DNA of 64,000 nucleotides from Phymatolithon calcareum (lineage: Eukaryota > Rhodophyta > Florideophyceae > Hapalidiales), in NCBI GenBank assembly GCA_977006965.1, contig OZ345352.1, positions 1,984,001 through 2,048,000 of the forward strand. Reading direction: 5' to 3'. The position numbers were made by a program, and so were the translations under genes. Of the stretch, positions 12,220 to 21,693 are shown in pieces; the stretch's first letter is position 1, and each line of letters opens with the position of its first letter. The notes under the pieces were generated by a model. It had not been told where the DNA came from. It saw only the letters and a program-made list of their open reading frames with translations, and did not search any database.

Positions 12220-12371
12220 AGAGGATCAGAGATGTGTAGCAGTATTGGGCCTTAAGTCTGCCTACGACACAGTACCGAGAGTACACTTGGTGAACAGAAT
12301 GAGACAAGTACTGCCCAAGAAGATCTGCGCAAGTCTGTGGGGCTTTTAAATAAACTTGAAAGGAAAAAAAA
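12220..12371 (+). mobile_element. Internally deleted 152-bp LINE-A insertion
   Basis: The insert is bounded by perfect 13-bp copies of CCTGCTCCATATT (12207-12219 and 12372-12384) inside LINE-A2. It holds the RT segment encoding RCVAVLGLKSAYDTVPR up to the LPKKICA codons, joined directly to the LINE-A 3' tail GGGGCTTTTAAATAAACTTG plus a poly-A run. About half the ORF is missing between them. Confidence 0.75.
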
Positions 12372-13497
12372 CCTGCTCCATATTGCAACGAAATGGGCCG
12401 AGGAGAGAGGAATGACGTGGAACACCAAAAAATGTAAGAGCGAGGTGTTGGAGTCGACCGATACAAAGAACCACGCATTCTGGCTAGCGCACCAGACCCT
12501 TTCGCAGATACTTGAAGTTTCATACATCGGCATATCTCTAGAACCAACCGGAATTACGGTCACAAGCACAATCTGGCACATAAGAAACGGCAAAGCAGCG
12601 GTACCCCAACTGAAGCCACTTGGGGTATTCATTCGGGGGATAATCATCCTGAAAGTCATACGCATCCACAAGTCGTTGATCCAGCCAAGGTGGGAATACG
12701 CCATCCATCTCACACAGTGGACTTCAGAAGTGCAAGAAGCTATCAATGAAGTAGAAAGAACCTTCTTCTTCCAAGTATTCAGTGGAACGGCAAGTGGAAG
12801 AACCGAGCGGCTCCGGCTTCTGTGCAGGATCCAACCACCAGAACACAGGAGAGAAATATTAGCGCTGAGGATTCTGCGACGAGGAAAGGTAAGGAAGGCC
12901 GCCATCCAAGCCAGGGGAAGAGCGTAACTTCAAAGAACTACAGTGGGCAAGTCGCCATATTGCCGCGATGCTGCAACAAGAACAGTTCGCGGCTCCCTTC
13001 AAACATATGCAGGAAGGGAAATCTCCAGGCCAACTCCGACGAATACTATTCGCAAAAAGAAGGCACGAGGCTCGAAGAAAGAAGAAAGAGTAAAATACCG
13101 TAAGATAAACAGGGTGAGATCCCATCCATCCTCAGGTTTGCGAAGGCGAGACATCGACAGCTGGCCATAAAATACGCAAGCGGAAGGTTCCCTGAAGTGA
13201 GCACGACGCTAATATCGAATACAGTCGCGACGGCAGCAGAGCGCCAGCTGGAGACCATATTTATGAACCTAACAAAGTATGAACTGTACTCCGGAGAAAT
13301 GTTAAGAACGGAAAAGGCATTAGACTCTATACTACTCTACAGCGTCACCATAATTGACAATATGGAGAACGACGAGTCCCTGTATTGGGACCAGGCGATA
13401 TAATTGAATGAACAAGTTACGAAAAGCTGCTCCCGTACAGTCTTAGGAGTGTCAATGTGGTCTTTGAAATAAACAACTAAACAGGTGCAAAAAAACC

Positions 13498-14105
13498 ACA
13501 TTGGCTCAAACTCAAGGCAGTTCATCCGGTCCCACACACATTTTAGAGTGTCATCACATCACAATCTTTCGTGACCGAATTATTTCACGCTGAACGTTAT
13601 TTTGAAGCATCACGTTGACCACTTCCTTTGCCGAAATGCAAAATTGCCCATGTCTTAACGCATGGATGTCAATCAGTTTGAACAACCGATCGGTGCTTGA
13701 GAACCGGTCGCGCAATGTGTAGCTATGTTCTTTCGCTATGCGCGACGGGAACAGAGGGCTTAGATGCTTTTGTTTCTTTGATGATCCTTCAAAACTGCCG
13801 CTCGCCCATTTCAGATACCAACTGACCGTGAGAAGTAAATTTTGTGGATCAATCTCCGTTCTGCTAATAGTTAGACTGTGAAATTTTGTGCCTTCTGTCT
13901 AGCTTCAATTGCCATCAAATTTATTTGCCCAGCAGCCTGGCCACACAACCCTGGACCTGTGAAATGGATCGCCACGTCTCTCATGTCACCGAGCTCCCAT
14001 CTGCGCTATATGCTCCATTTCTCTGCATTATGCACGCCCCGTCGAGCCACGCCGTCAACGCCGCTTTGCATTACTTCCGATCAGCACTGGCATCAAGATT
14101 ATTGA
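13498..14105 (+). repeat. Repeat unit I, third segment
   Basis: Collinear with about 40958-41396 of unit II after the LINE insertion, including the block encoding MDRHVSHVTELP. Homology stops at 14105. The TATA box and microprotein gene found downstream in the other units are absent here. Confidence 0.65.
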
Positions 14106-14239
14106 GCTGTACAGGAATCACGCCATTCCTTGTACGTCATGAAAGTGGTCGACATACAAGCCATCTGTCGGTGTTTCTTTTTTTGCGTTTTTGCCGACCG
14201 CCCAAAACGACGCGTGCTTCGATGGCTCGGGTAAATTAG
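13964..14239 (+). CDS. Conserved upstream ORF of the repeat unit (unit I copy)
   Basis: From ATG at 13964 the frame reads MDRHVSHVTELPSALYAPF and continues through a block ending YFRSALASRLL before diverging from unit II at 14105. Unit II has the matching frame at 41258-41422, and units III and VI end in related DFRAAVTL and DLRAAAAL stretches at the same distance upstream of their microprotein gene. The first 47 codons keep a common frame between units I and II with mainly conservative differences. Beyond 14105 the frame is fused to unrelated sequence. No known domain is recognised, and it may be only a remnant of a longer gene. Confidence 0.3.
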   Translation: MDRHVSHVTELPSALYAPFLCIMHAPSSHAVNAALHYFRSALASRLLSCTGITPFLVRHESGRHTSHLSVFLFLRFCRPPKTTRASMARVN

Positions 14240-14841
14240 TTCTCGAACTGGATAAAATTCCAACTCTACCTTTGATGATGGCAGAAGTGCACGTTCTTCG
14301 ACGTCACCGTATCCTGCACTCCGTGGCTCACGATTGAGCACACAGCGTGCTCCCCCATATGTGGAATGGTCTTTTTTGAACAGCGCGCACACGGCAATCA
14401 CTACCCCACTCATCTTTGTTTCACACATCTTTGAACCCTTGGTCTTATCATCAATAGATCAAAAACCGTCTACACTGGATGTCAACACTCGAGAGACTTT
14501 CTTTGCGTTCTTCTCTCGGCCTGGGAAATGCGGGCATTTGTCGGTGACTGGTGCAACGCGCTGGCATTTACTAGGGGCATATCGCCCTTTTTTGCGGAAT
14601 AGACGGTGGAGCTGTGAGAGTTGCTCTCTTCTTTTTGATCGACTGCATGGAAGAACGGATCTGTCTACGATGGTTTTGGGAGATGCCTTATGTCGCCCAG
14701 GGCTAGGCATAAGACTCGATCCTCCACCGGCGGGTCTGGGTGGCGATTTGTCTTTTGATACGTTAAAATGCAAATTGGGCACTGCCCCGCGAAACATGAG
14801 GGTGTTTTCGAGACATACGCCGAATGTGAAACCTGTTTTCA
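14106..14841. other. Unassigned stretch between unit I and LINE-B
   Basis: There is no recognised gene. Long frames exist on both strands (plus 14334-14867; minus 14842-14459) but neither has a familiar motif. A minus-strand frame ending in a stop at 14763-14765 continues in phase beyond the LINE-B insertion, from 16884 to 17083, once one target-site copy is ignored; together about 92 open codons. This suggests an older coding sequence cut by the LINE. Confidence 0.3.
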
Positions 14842-15972
14842 ATGCATCCGAAGGGGATATGTGTTGATTTTTTTAAAAGCTCCCAAGGCCTCTCTTGAAG
14901 AGTAACAGGGCCGCTTTCGCACGATTTTCTAAGCTCACGTAGTTTTACTGTTCAGTATATCCTTGATTCGTATTTCTCTCCCAACAAGTGCTCCAGTGAG
15001 TCACTTACATTCATATTCAATTTCAGGACTAATCTTGGATGAAGATAGAATGCGTTGGAGCGCGACCAGCTCAATCACGGCTGTGACACCAAAGTATGCA
15101 CCAAGAACTGATTTTCTCCAAAGAGGTGCTCTATTGAATATCAGCCGTAGGCATCGCAACCGTGTAGACCTTTCTCTTACGCGGAGAACCATCGGTAGAT
15201 TGTTCGAATCAGTTGGTATCTCGAGCGATCTTCCTTCTTCTTCCTGTGCCCATAACTCAATTATTTCTTTTCGTCGCCCTTTCTTTGAGACTGAGCCCTC
15301 CTTGGCTTTGTCGAGAGCTTGCTGCAGATCTTCATATTTCTTGAGGCACTCTATGTCCTTGGTTGCCTCCTTAATGTCTTCATCTCTCCCAGAATAGTCA
15401 TCTGCTTCGTCGAGGCGCTTCTTCTGTTTCACTAGACTCGCAGAGAACCTTTCTGCTTGGTGTCTTCTCCTCATGGCAGGTGGTTCTAGTCGGCACAGAA
15501 CTCGCATTCTTCCATGGCGGTGCTGGGCATATGTCCCAAAAACATACTTGAAGAATAAACCTTCTGCAGATTCGACTGCTGATTGTATTCGCTTTGTCAG
15601 AGGCGTGACGTGGAGTGCATACTCCCACTTTGGCAAAATAAGCGACTTGAAGATTCTAATGCATGTCACAGGCTGAAAGCCTCGAACATTGACTCCAATA
15701 TCCCGCAGTTTGCGTATGCACCCCACTGCATTTCGTACTCTTGATAACGCCATATCGTCTGTTACGCCTTTGTGGTTCATGCTTATACCGAGATACGAGA
15801 GCCTCCAAGCTTGATGAAGAACTCGACCCGCAATGTGGAAGGTGTGTTTCCTGAGTCCCTTGTATTTAAGGATCTCGCACTTTCCTGGCTTTGTGTTACA
15901 GACCATACCATTTTCCTTCGCCCAGGTAGTCGCTATATCAAGTAGCTTCTGCATTCCTTCTCCATCCTTTGA

Positions 15973-16779
15973 GAAAAAGAAGCTTGGACAGGTGCAGGGC
16001 CATGTGCCGAATAATCCAACCCAAGGTAAGAAGAGACGTCCTTGCAAGACGATTTGTGCACAGATTGATAAGAAGACGCGATGCGCTGATATCTGGTCCT
16101 ACAACAGAGATCGCGAACAAGGAACGTCAAGAATCGGAGAGAGATATTGTCCATGCGAAAGTGAATGGTTTCCTGTGCGAAGCAGCAAACGAAACGATAG
16201 CTACGACAAACATCAAGAAATACCAAAGAAACAAGATACTGGAGGCCGCAGAGTATGCGGAAAAGTCGAAAAAACGACCTATACCGCACGCGAAAGTGTC
16301 GTTACCGCCGCACCTTCTCTTCAAGTCAAGGAGACATAGAACACTTGCCATCAAGTGGTCATTTGGAATGTTCCCTCCAATGAGCACCTCTACCCTTATC
16401 GAACTCAACGGCCAATGTGGAAAAGATGCCATCGAAGACGTGATAAATGGCCTTGCAAAGGACAGACTCTCCAAAGAAGACAGCGCCTGGACTAAGCGAG
16501 CACTCGACGAGCTCCTAACCATGTTTCAGGCTTTGGACAAGTAAGGACTACCCGCAAATTGAAATTACAGCGTGCCACAGGACAGGGGAGTAGCTTTCCC
16601 CCTCGAGGTCCCGAAGGAGACCAGAGGTGGTTTTTTGTAGTCCACTGAGTCGTGTTACACCAACAAGAAAAGAAAACCCCTTCAGGACAGAATCTAGCCA
16701 AAACCCCTTGGCCTTAGGAAAGTTGCCCCGAGCGTCAGCAGATGCGTTGGTAACTTTTAAATAAAAATCTACCTTTCTT
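15973..16779 (+). mobile_element. LINE-C 3' fragment inserted in LINE-B
   Basis: The fragment is flanked by perfect 16-bp duplications CTTCTCCATCCTTTGA at 15957-15972 and 16780-16795. The 3' end is ACTTTTAAATAAAAATCTAC followed by CTTTCTT. It contains the ORF2 C-terminal part at 15978-16544. Confidence 0.85.
15978..16544 (+). CDS. LINE-C ORF2, C-terminal fragment
   Basis: This open frame corresponds to the last ~190 residues of a LINE ORF2. It begins at CRAMCRIIQPKVRRDVLA, which aligns with LRLICRIQAASHRREILA of LINE-A. It continues with RRHRTLAIKWSFGMFPPMST, which aligns with LKHRQLAVQYAFGRFPQVST, and ends near KEDSAWTKRALDELLTMFQ. The fragment has no endonuclease or RT domain. The same C-terminus appears at about 47200-47390 and 48695-48800. 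The upstream 15969 start belongs to the flanking LINE-B sequence, so no true start exists. Confidence 0.65.
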   Translation, partial: RSLDRCRAMCRIIQPKVRRDVLARRFVHRLIRRRDALISGPTTEIANKERQESERDIVHAKVNGFLCEAANETIATTNIKKYQRNKILEAAEYAEKSKKRPIPHAKVSLPPHLLFKSRRHRTLAIKWSFGMFPPMSTSTLIELNGQCGKDAIEDVINGLAKDRLSKEDSAWTKRALDELLTMFQALDK

Positions 16780-16895
16780 CTTCTCCATCCTTTGATTGCA
16801 GCTGGACATCGTCAGCGAACAGTTGCGGTGGATGCCTTGCCACTAATGCAGCGAAAGACGCCGGTGAGCGATGCTCGCTAATTATGCATCCGAAG

Positions 16896-17267
16896 AAGCA
16901 TGTGCGTTCAACATAGTTCTCTTTTCCAAGGCCGGTGGAAAGCAAGATTGAAATCGTATTGCATCGGCGTAAGATTCCCTCACAATAGCTGTTTCTTTCA
17001 TTTTTGACATCATTCAGACTGATTGACTGACTGAACCTCGATTTCGCGAAAACACAGTATTGTTTTTTTGAAGAATGCAGGGTTCAATTTATTGTGCAGT
17101 CCCGACAAACGGCAGCGATTGATGACACAAGGAGGGTCTAGATTGCAGACATTGGAACACGGGCCAAGTAGCCTCGGGGATCATTTCCTTCGACCGACCG
17201 GCCAAACACATTCTTTAAAAACCCTACAGAGGAGAACAACGTAGCCCGAACCATTGACGAGATACTA
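16896..17267. other. Unassigned flank of LINE insertions
   Basis: Unique-looking sequence between the LINE-B target duplication and the LINE-C tail at 17284. A minus-strand open frame (17083-16884) runs towards 14841 across the LINE-B insertion point. Otherwise nothing is recognised. Confidence 0.3.
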
Positions 17268-17283
17268 CGTAATTCTGCTGAAG

Positions 17284-17452
17284 CAGAAGATGAAAGGTAG
17301 ATTTTTATTTAAAAGTTACCTCCGGGTCTACTGACACTTGGGGAAACTTTCCTAGGGCCAAGAGGTTTTGGCTAGATTCTGTCTATGGAAGAGTTTTCTT
17401 TTCTTGTTGGTGTAACACGATTCAGTGGACTACAAAAACCCACCTCTGGTCT
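17284..17452 (-). mobile_element. LINE-C 3' tail insertion
   Basis: Perfect 16-bp duplications CGTAATTCTGCTGAAG flank it at 17268-17283 and 17453-17468. The insert is the reverse complement of the last ~150 bp of LINE-C (compare 16620-16770), with the A-rich end at the left. Confidence 0.8.
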
Positions 17453-17468
17453 CGTAATTCTGCTGAAG

Positions 17469-18898
17469 GCTGTAGCACCCTGCTCTTTCACATGCTGAGA
17501 CAGCGCGAGAGAACTCGTGATCGGCTGAAGGGACGTCGACGCGATACCTTCGCTATCCCTAAGCTGGCATCTAGGGATATTTATTGCAGTGACCCTTCCT
17601 GAGCACCACTATCCCTGCCAGTAAACGACTCTTTCGTGTGGATGCCGGGAGGTCCACGCAGAAGAGAGGCCTGCCGGAGTTACTGGTAAGCCGTGATCCA
17701 ATCGAGGTGTTGGTTTTTGCATATCTTGTGATTTCCTGATTACTGGGGTCTTGCTCATGCCTTTGCTACATTGGTAATCGAGCTGATTACTACTTAAACA
17801 CAATAAAGGCAGCGCCATCGGAATCGAGCAACCGCATGGCGACCTAGCCTCTCAATCTCTCCTGTTCCTATCGTTCCCATCTTTCCCATTTTTTCCTTCA
17901 CCCTGACACGCCGTGAGGCGTTACAAGGCAATTGAAGTTTTGAATAAAGAAGAATGTTAAGAAAGGTGCCGAATTTCCTGAAGTGGGGACACATGGTACC
18001 TTCATTAATTACGATTGTAGAGGTGATGCAGTCATGGCTATTACAACTTAGGAATGTAATGATGCGAGTGGCTTGCATGGCACATTTATGAGATTATCAT
18101 AACAGGAGTGTAGTGCTAATGCCGGCAGAGCGTAGCGTACGCAAAGGTCGGAGAGAACCGGAGCGTGAAAGCAAAGAAAAAGCGAGGGAGTGTTAAGGTG
18201 TGAAATATGGAAACAAAAGAAGAGAAGAAAGAAAGGAAGAACACAGGGTTGGGATTTGAATGGTCCCAGCGTCGCCCTTCAGTTTCGGAGGAAACGCACG
18301 AAATAAGAGGAAAGATGGGGACGCGGAGTGTGCGACTTTGCCGGACTTTATTGTATGGATAGCACACGGAATAAGCGTCGGAAGCTTCCAGCTCTGCGTA
18401 GTCGAAGGGACTGACGGGCGCAATTGAGCGTGCGCAATCCGAGTAGTCGAAGCTAGAACCAGAAAATACTTCACCATCATTTACTGAATGAAACGTAAAA
18501 CTAGCGGAAGAGAAAGATCAACTCTTGCAGGCCTGTGGGCCGCAAACTTGCTAACCCGGCGAGAGGGTGCTTGGATCGAGACGAAAGAAGCACATGCATC
18601 GCGGTTCATCGTGTTGCGACGATACGACCACTATTTCGCGTTTGTACAGTGGCGATAGATAAAAACGCACACGCGTGTTCTGGCTAACATGTCGCCAGGA
18701 TGTGGAGGTAATGCAGAAAAAGAGCGCGACAAGGAGCAAGAGAATGCACAACAACAAGACGGGCGAGCAAACATAAACGAAAAAGACAGCGTTTCGGATG
18801 ACCGACACTTGTAAAACTGCGTTAGATTCGAGAATGACGGAGTTTACACTTGCGTGCCGCCGTCGCAAGACTAAGATAATTTTTGGATCAGCCTCGTC
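17469..18898. other. Long stretch without a supported gene
   Basis: Several 60-105 codon frames occur but none has a recognisable motif or a paralogue in the window. 18120-18330 is strongly purine-rich on the plus strand. Part of 17470-17600 weakly resembles 8100-8300. Confidence 0.3.
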
Positions 18899-19048
18899 TC
18901 ACTTCTGAGCCTTGCGGTTGTCGCCCTTCTTAACATCCGAGTGGTACGCAGGTGGTAAAGACAAGACCGGAGGGTCAGGCGGGTCTTCGACGTTGGTGCG
19001 CAGGGCACCAAGTGCCGAGCGTACGCCTGTGGACATGGCAGGTGTCAT
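18899..19048 (-). CDS. Divergent member of the PPVLxLP microprotein family
   Basis: A 49-codon minus-strand frame starts ATG at 19048 (alternative ATG at 19036) and ends TGA at 18899-18901. Residues 21-32 read EDPPDPPVLSLP, matching EDPPPPPVLELP of the array genes. Starting from the second ATG the protein begins MST and is 45 residues long, close to the array members' 42, and the unit V member also begins MST. The C-terminus is basic (DVKKGDNRKAQK). A TTTAAG/CTTAAA box on the minus strand at about 19133-19128 lies about 94 bp upstream of the second ATG, the distance seen for TATA boxes in the array. The surrounding 18.9-19.2 kb is GC-rich and not visibly repeated, so this could be a single-copy relative. 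Function is unknown. Confidence 0.5.
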   Translation of the reverse strand: MTPAMSTGVRSALGALRTNVEDPPDPPVLSLPPAYHSDVKKGDNRKAQK

Positions 19049-20614
19049 TTGGTGATCCTTGTTCACTTGTGTTCGGGGTGTGCTGACCTTCGTTCGAGGT
19101 CGCGGTCATTTCGAGGTCGTGAGGGGTTTAAGTAGCGCCCGGCTTGTTTTTTCAGTTTCAACTATACGCACGTTTTAAAAGATTCAAGCGAGTGTGCAAT
19201 GGTCTGACAAAATTCGGTCAATAGGGCACATCCATCCACCCGAGCAGCGTACCGTGAAAAGCCTTGGCACCAATGAGCTGCCGACACGCCTCATGAAGCT
19301 GCGCCAGTGTCGAGATTCCCCGACGCCCTGATCATACAGCGGCTTATGAACTGTTGCCAGCATGCTGGACAGTTGATGCATTCCGTACAACGCCTCAAAC
19401 TCTTGCGATCACAACCCGACACACGACGAAGTGGCTCTCACTCACCAAATCAGCTTGTATGCACTCCAATCAGTTTCTATTCGCAACTGATGGGTGCCGT
19501 AAAGGTGAATCGCTCGCGCAACGTGACGCTCTCCACCATGCTCGAAATGCACAATATAGTGACAGAATCATCTCTACCGCCTAATACCCACCCGTGTTGC
19601 TCATTCCCACAGAAGAGACCCGGCGCCGCCGCAATCTTAGAGCTCCCGGTGTAGCTTTGAGCTTTGGAGACGCGGATAAAAGAAACGGCCATTTGGGAAG
19701 AAGAGACCTAGAATTCCAAACGGTGTTATGCGATTTGCGGGCGAGAGGAGCACATTTGTCCCCGCGATCATACTCTCGTTCGCTAAAGCATTGTGCTTTA
19801 CCGAACGCGACCACGTGATTCCCATGATGTCAACACGTGTTCCGTGCCGGACAAATGAGAGCGAAACAGCAGTAACGGTTTCACGAAAGTTACACATCTT
19901 GCGTCAATCCAGTCCACATTGAAATGCAGACGATTCCAGGTCGCATTGACGTGGTTTGCGTATACACCTTGTTCCTACGTGGACCATATCATATCATATG
20001 ACGGAAATAGTAAATACTGTGCAATTGTCCGCTTACACTCTGTCACCATGTTCAGTGTATACACTACATTGCTGTGAAGACGGAAATATTTCCTAACCAG
20101 AGCGTAGAAACTATCCTCTGCCACCACTCGATACGCAACACGTTGTCCTCGACAACGAGTCCAGTCGCGCAGGGCTAGTGCCCCATGCACGTGTACTTCT
20201 TGCACGCGTTATAGGAATGTCACCTTCGTGCTCGGTCGCCCCCACAGCACCCAATTCGGCTGCCGTAGCGTGACGCATGATCCAGGATGTGTGAAACGCT
20301 GCGTGTGGCTGCTTCCAGGCGTCGCGTGCACAGCGTTGACGTTTCCAATATTTCCACGAACTGTGTACAAATACTGCACGGAATCTCTTCGCGAGAAACG
20401 TAACACTCGCAAGTCATCTCTAAAACTCACCCCAGCAAACAACCCCAACTCGCAACTCCGTCATCTCAGCTACTTTCCTCCTCTTTCCGTCTTCCGTATC
20501 TGTGCCTCCCCAGTCACCCAAGCATTTTCCTCTTACTTGCACTCTACGCTCATCCGTGACTAACTTCCGTTTCCGTTTTCACCTCCGGCAACGGGTTACT
20601 TTCCACATCAAATC
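19049..20614. other. Intergenic stretch between two small candidate genes
   Basis: No supported gene. 20430-20610 is pyrimidine-rich and lacks ATG on the plus strand, as expected of a leader for the ORF at 20615. Frames around 19307-19900 on both strands show nothing recognisable. Confidence 0.3.
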
Positions 20615-20944
20615 ATGCCGCGTCGACGAGCACTGCCTTCGTCCCAGGTACCGTCAATGTATCCGGTATTGCGTGGCAATGCGCGGGACGCGCGGCGGAA
20701 AGTTCGCACCCCGTCATCGCGCCAGCCGCCCACCGCCCCCTACAACCCCTTGCTGGAGGACCCGAGTGTTCCGCCGATGAACCAGGGGCTGCCGAAGAAT
20801 GGCAGTCAAGAGGAGCGGAATGGTCGGTCTCATCCGCCAGCAACAGGCATCCCACCGGCGACTCCGTACAATCCGCCGCTCAGCGGCTCGCGAATTTCAG
20901 AGATGCATCCACCCCTTCCGGGAAATTTGCGGGATCGGCGCTAA
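20615..20944 (+). CDS. Proline-rich protein with internal repeats, related to the 51-kb microprotein
   Basis: The 109-codon frame starts ATG after a long pyrimidine-rich, ATG-free stretch and ends TAA at 20942-20944. It contains three imperfect repeats: QVPSMYPVLRGNARDARR (residues about 12-29), DPSVPPMNQGLPKN (about 49-62) and ISEMHPPLPGNLRDRR (end), with APYNP and TPYNP before the second and third. The separate 48-codon ORF at 51195-51341 carries SVPPMNPMLPGNVRDSGRR, clearly the same motif. Local GC is higher than in the neighbouring repeats. It appears to be a multimerised version of that microprotein. The GNxRDxxRR end also parallels the WDAGRRN end of the array family. No signal peptide or membrane segment is visible. 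Function is unknown. Confidence 0.45.
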   Translation: MPRRRALPSSQVPSMYPVLRGNARDARRKVRTPSSRQPPTAPYNPLLEDPSVPPMNQGLPKNGSQEERNGRSHPPATGIPPATPYNPPLSGSRISEMHPPLPGNLRDRR

Positions 20945-21590
20945 ACGACCCGCGCTTCACGAGAGTGATCGCGATTCTACATGGAGCTCCGGCTTTGCGC
21001 AGTTTAAATGTCCTTGCGGTGCCCACGAGGAGTCAACATCTGATGTACGGCGCCGCTGTATCATTCAAGACTATCTGGTTGCTCTCTGTACATGCTGTGC
21101 ATAGTTGATCGCTCCGCGCGGCATCGATGGCGAGAATGCACGTTCGGTAGTGTATTATCGGAACAGTGCTTACTCATTGAGGAATTGTCAGCAATGTGTA
21201 TCTTCTCGCACTACAGCATGTGAGACAGGCGTCATAAAGCGAGGACTCAATGCAACATAGCGATAACACTCTGCGGAAGACTAATTTTGTATTGTAGTAC
21301 TGAATCTGCTCAAAGTATCCCCTGACGATGTAAATTTAAGAAGTTCTTGAGGACAAATCATCTTTTTTCTCATGGCCACGGGTTGGTTACACTTTGACTT
21401 TTTCATGTACTTCTGTTAGAGTGCCCGAAGTTTTGCGGGGTTCTTTTAAACTCAAAAAGAATGAAGCAGTGATTCTCTCTTCTCGCCAAGAACAACTTCT
21501 CCATTTGGCCATTTGCTCAGCGCCTGCCCTACGAAAGCAAAGTCACATCAACAAGGAGATGAGAAAGTTTAGCAACGAAAGGACCGATTG
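20945..21590. other. Region downstream of the proline-rich ORF
   Basis: Two overlapping open frames continue to about 21104 (one ends in a Cys-rich VALCTCCA) but lack a start of their own. Beyond 21110 nothing is recognised. Confidence 0.25.
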
Positions 21591-21693
21591 CACCATGTGG
21601 TATAGCGGTAGAACTGTCTCCGCGCACCTGTGCGCATATTTCGCTATTATACAGGCAGCACTTTTGAGGTCGCCGGTTCGAGTCCTGTCACAA
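21591..21693 (+). ncRNA. tRNA-like element with A and B boxes
   Basis: TGGTATAGCGGTAGAA at 21598-21613 matches a tRNA D-arm/A box, and GGTTCGAGTCC at 21675-21685 matches a canonical T-arm/B box. The T stem pairs at four of five positions. The A-to-B spacing of 77 bp is longer than in an intron-less tRNA, and the acceptor stem does not pair, so this is either an intron-bearing tRNA pseudogene or the head of a tRNA-derived SINE. No anticodon can be assigned safely. Confidence 0.35.

Larger units (their letters stand above)
8334..13402 (+). pseudogene. LINE-A2 APE endonuclease-reverse transcriptase, degraded
   Basis: Read in pieces, the sequence follows the intact LINE-A ORF2 at 53077-56373. 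At 8334-8642 QFPRRHLV and then KFLRKRR...IFNKKWRIAMLNVG lie in one frame. The endonuclease continues to about 9200 with stops. The linker and thumb regions appear at 9226-9633 and 9697-9912. The RT fingers and palm are at 9914-10440 (RPISLLSQTRKVVESA, then LDLEAADDTV in which the catalytic context is altered). After the nested LINE-B the palm resumes at 12074 with SLYNIFMDEF-like and FADD-like codons, and the C-terminal domain runs to 13402. Many stops and frameshifts make it inactive. The family nicks target DNA and reverse-transcribes its own RNA at the nick. Confidence 0.65.
7095..13497 (+). mobile_element. Old non-LTR retrotransposon (LINE-A2) containing two nested LINEs
   Basis: The insert is bounded by ACATTGGTTCA (7084-7094) and ACATTGGCTCA (13498-13508), an 11-bp duplication with one mismatch, at exactly the point where collinearity with unit II (around 40948) is broken. 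LINE coding homology runs from about 8330 to 13400, and the 3' end is an A-rich tail just before 13497. 7095-8330 shows no recognisable ORF1 and may be 5' untranslated or rearranged sequence. Two younger LINE pieces (10452-12060 and 12220-12371) sit inside it with their own target duplications. Confidence 0.65.
15001..16871 (-). pseudogene. LINE-B reverse transcriptase C-terminal half, split by LINE-C
   Basis: The right-hand piece (about 16870-16796) encodes HPPQLFADDVQLQ, the RT catalytic box, and is separated by LINE-C from the longer frame 15985-15001. That frame carries the thumb (LHQAWRLSYLGISMNHKGVTDD), FKSLILPKWEYALHVT and the basic C-terminal domain with RLRCLRLIFNRAPLWRKSVL, ending in a stop at 15001. 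Removing the LINE-C insert and one target copy restores the order FADD then thumb. This is one of the better-preserved LINE-B sequences but lacks everything upstream of the palm, so it is a dead 5'-truncated copy. Confidence 0.7.
14854..16883 (-). mobile_element. LINE-B, 5'-truncated, carrying a nested LINE-C
   Basis: Perfect 12-bp duplications ATGCATCCGAAG lie at 14842-14853 and 16884-16895. The 3' tail is at the left (GGGATATGTGTTGATTTTTTTAAAAGCTCCC on the plus strand, in two parts) and the truncated 5' end, within the RT palm just before FADD, is at the right. LINE-C occupies 15973-16779. Confidence 0.8.

Noticed and set aside
14334-14867. A 177-codon plus-strand gene.
   Set aside because: It ends inside the LINE-B insertion tail, opposes two minus-strand frames, and no residue pattern supports it.
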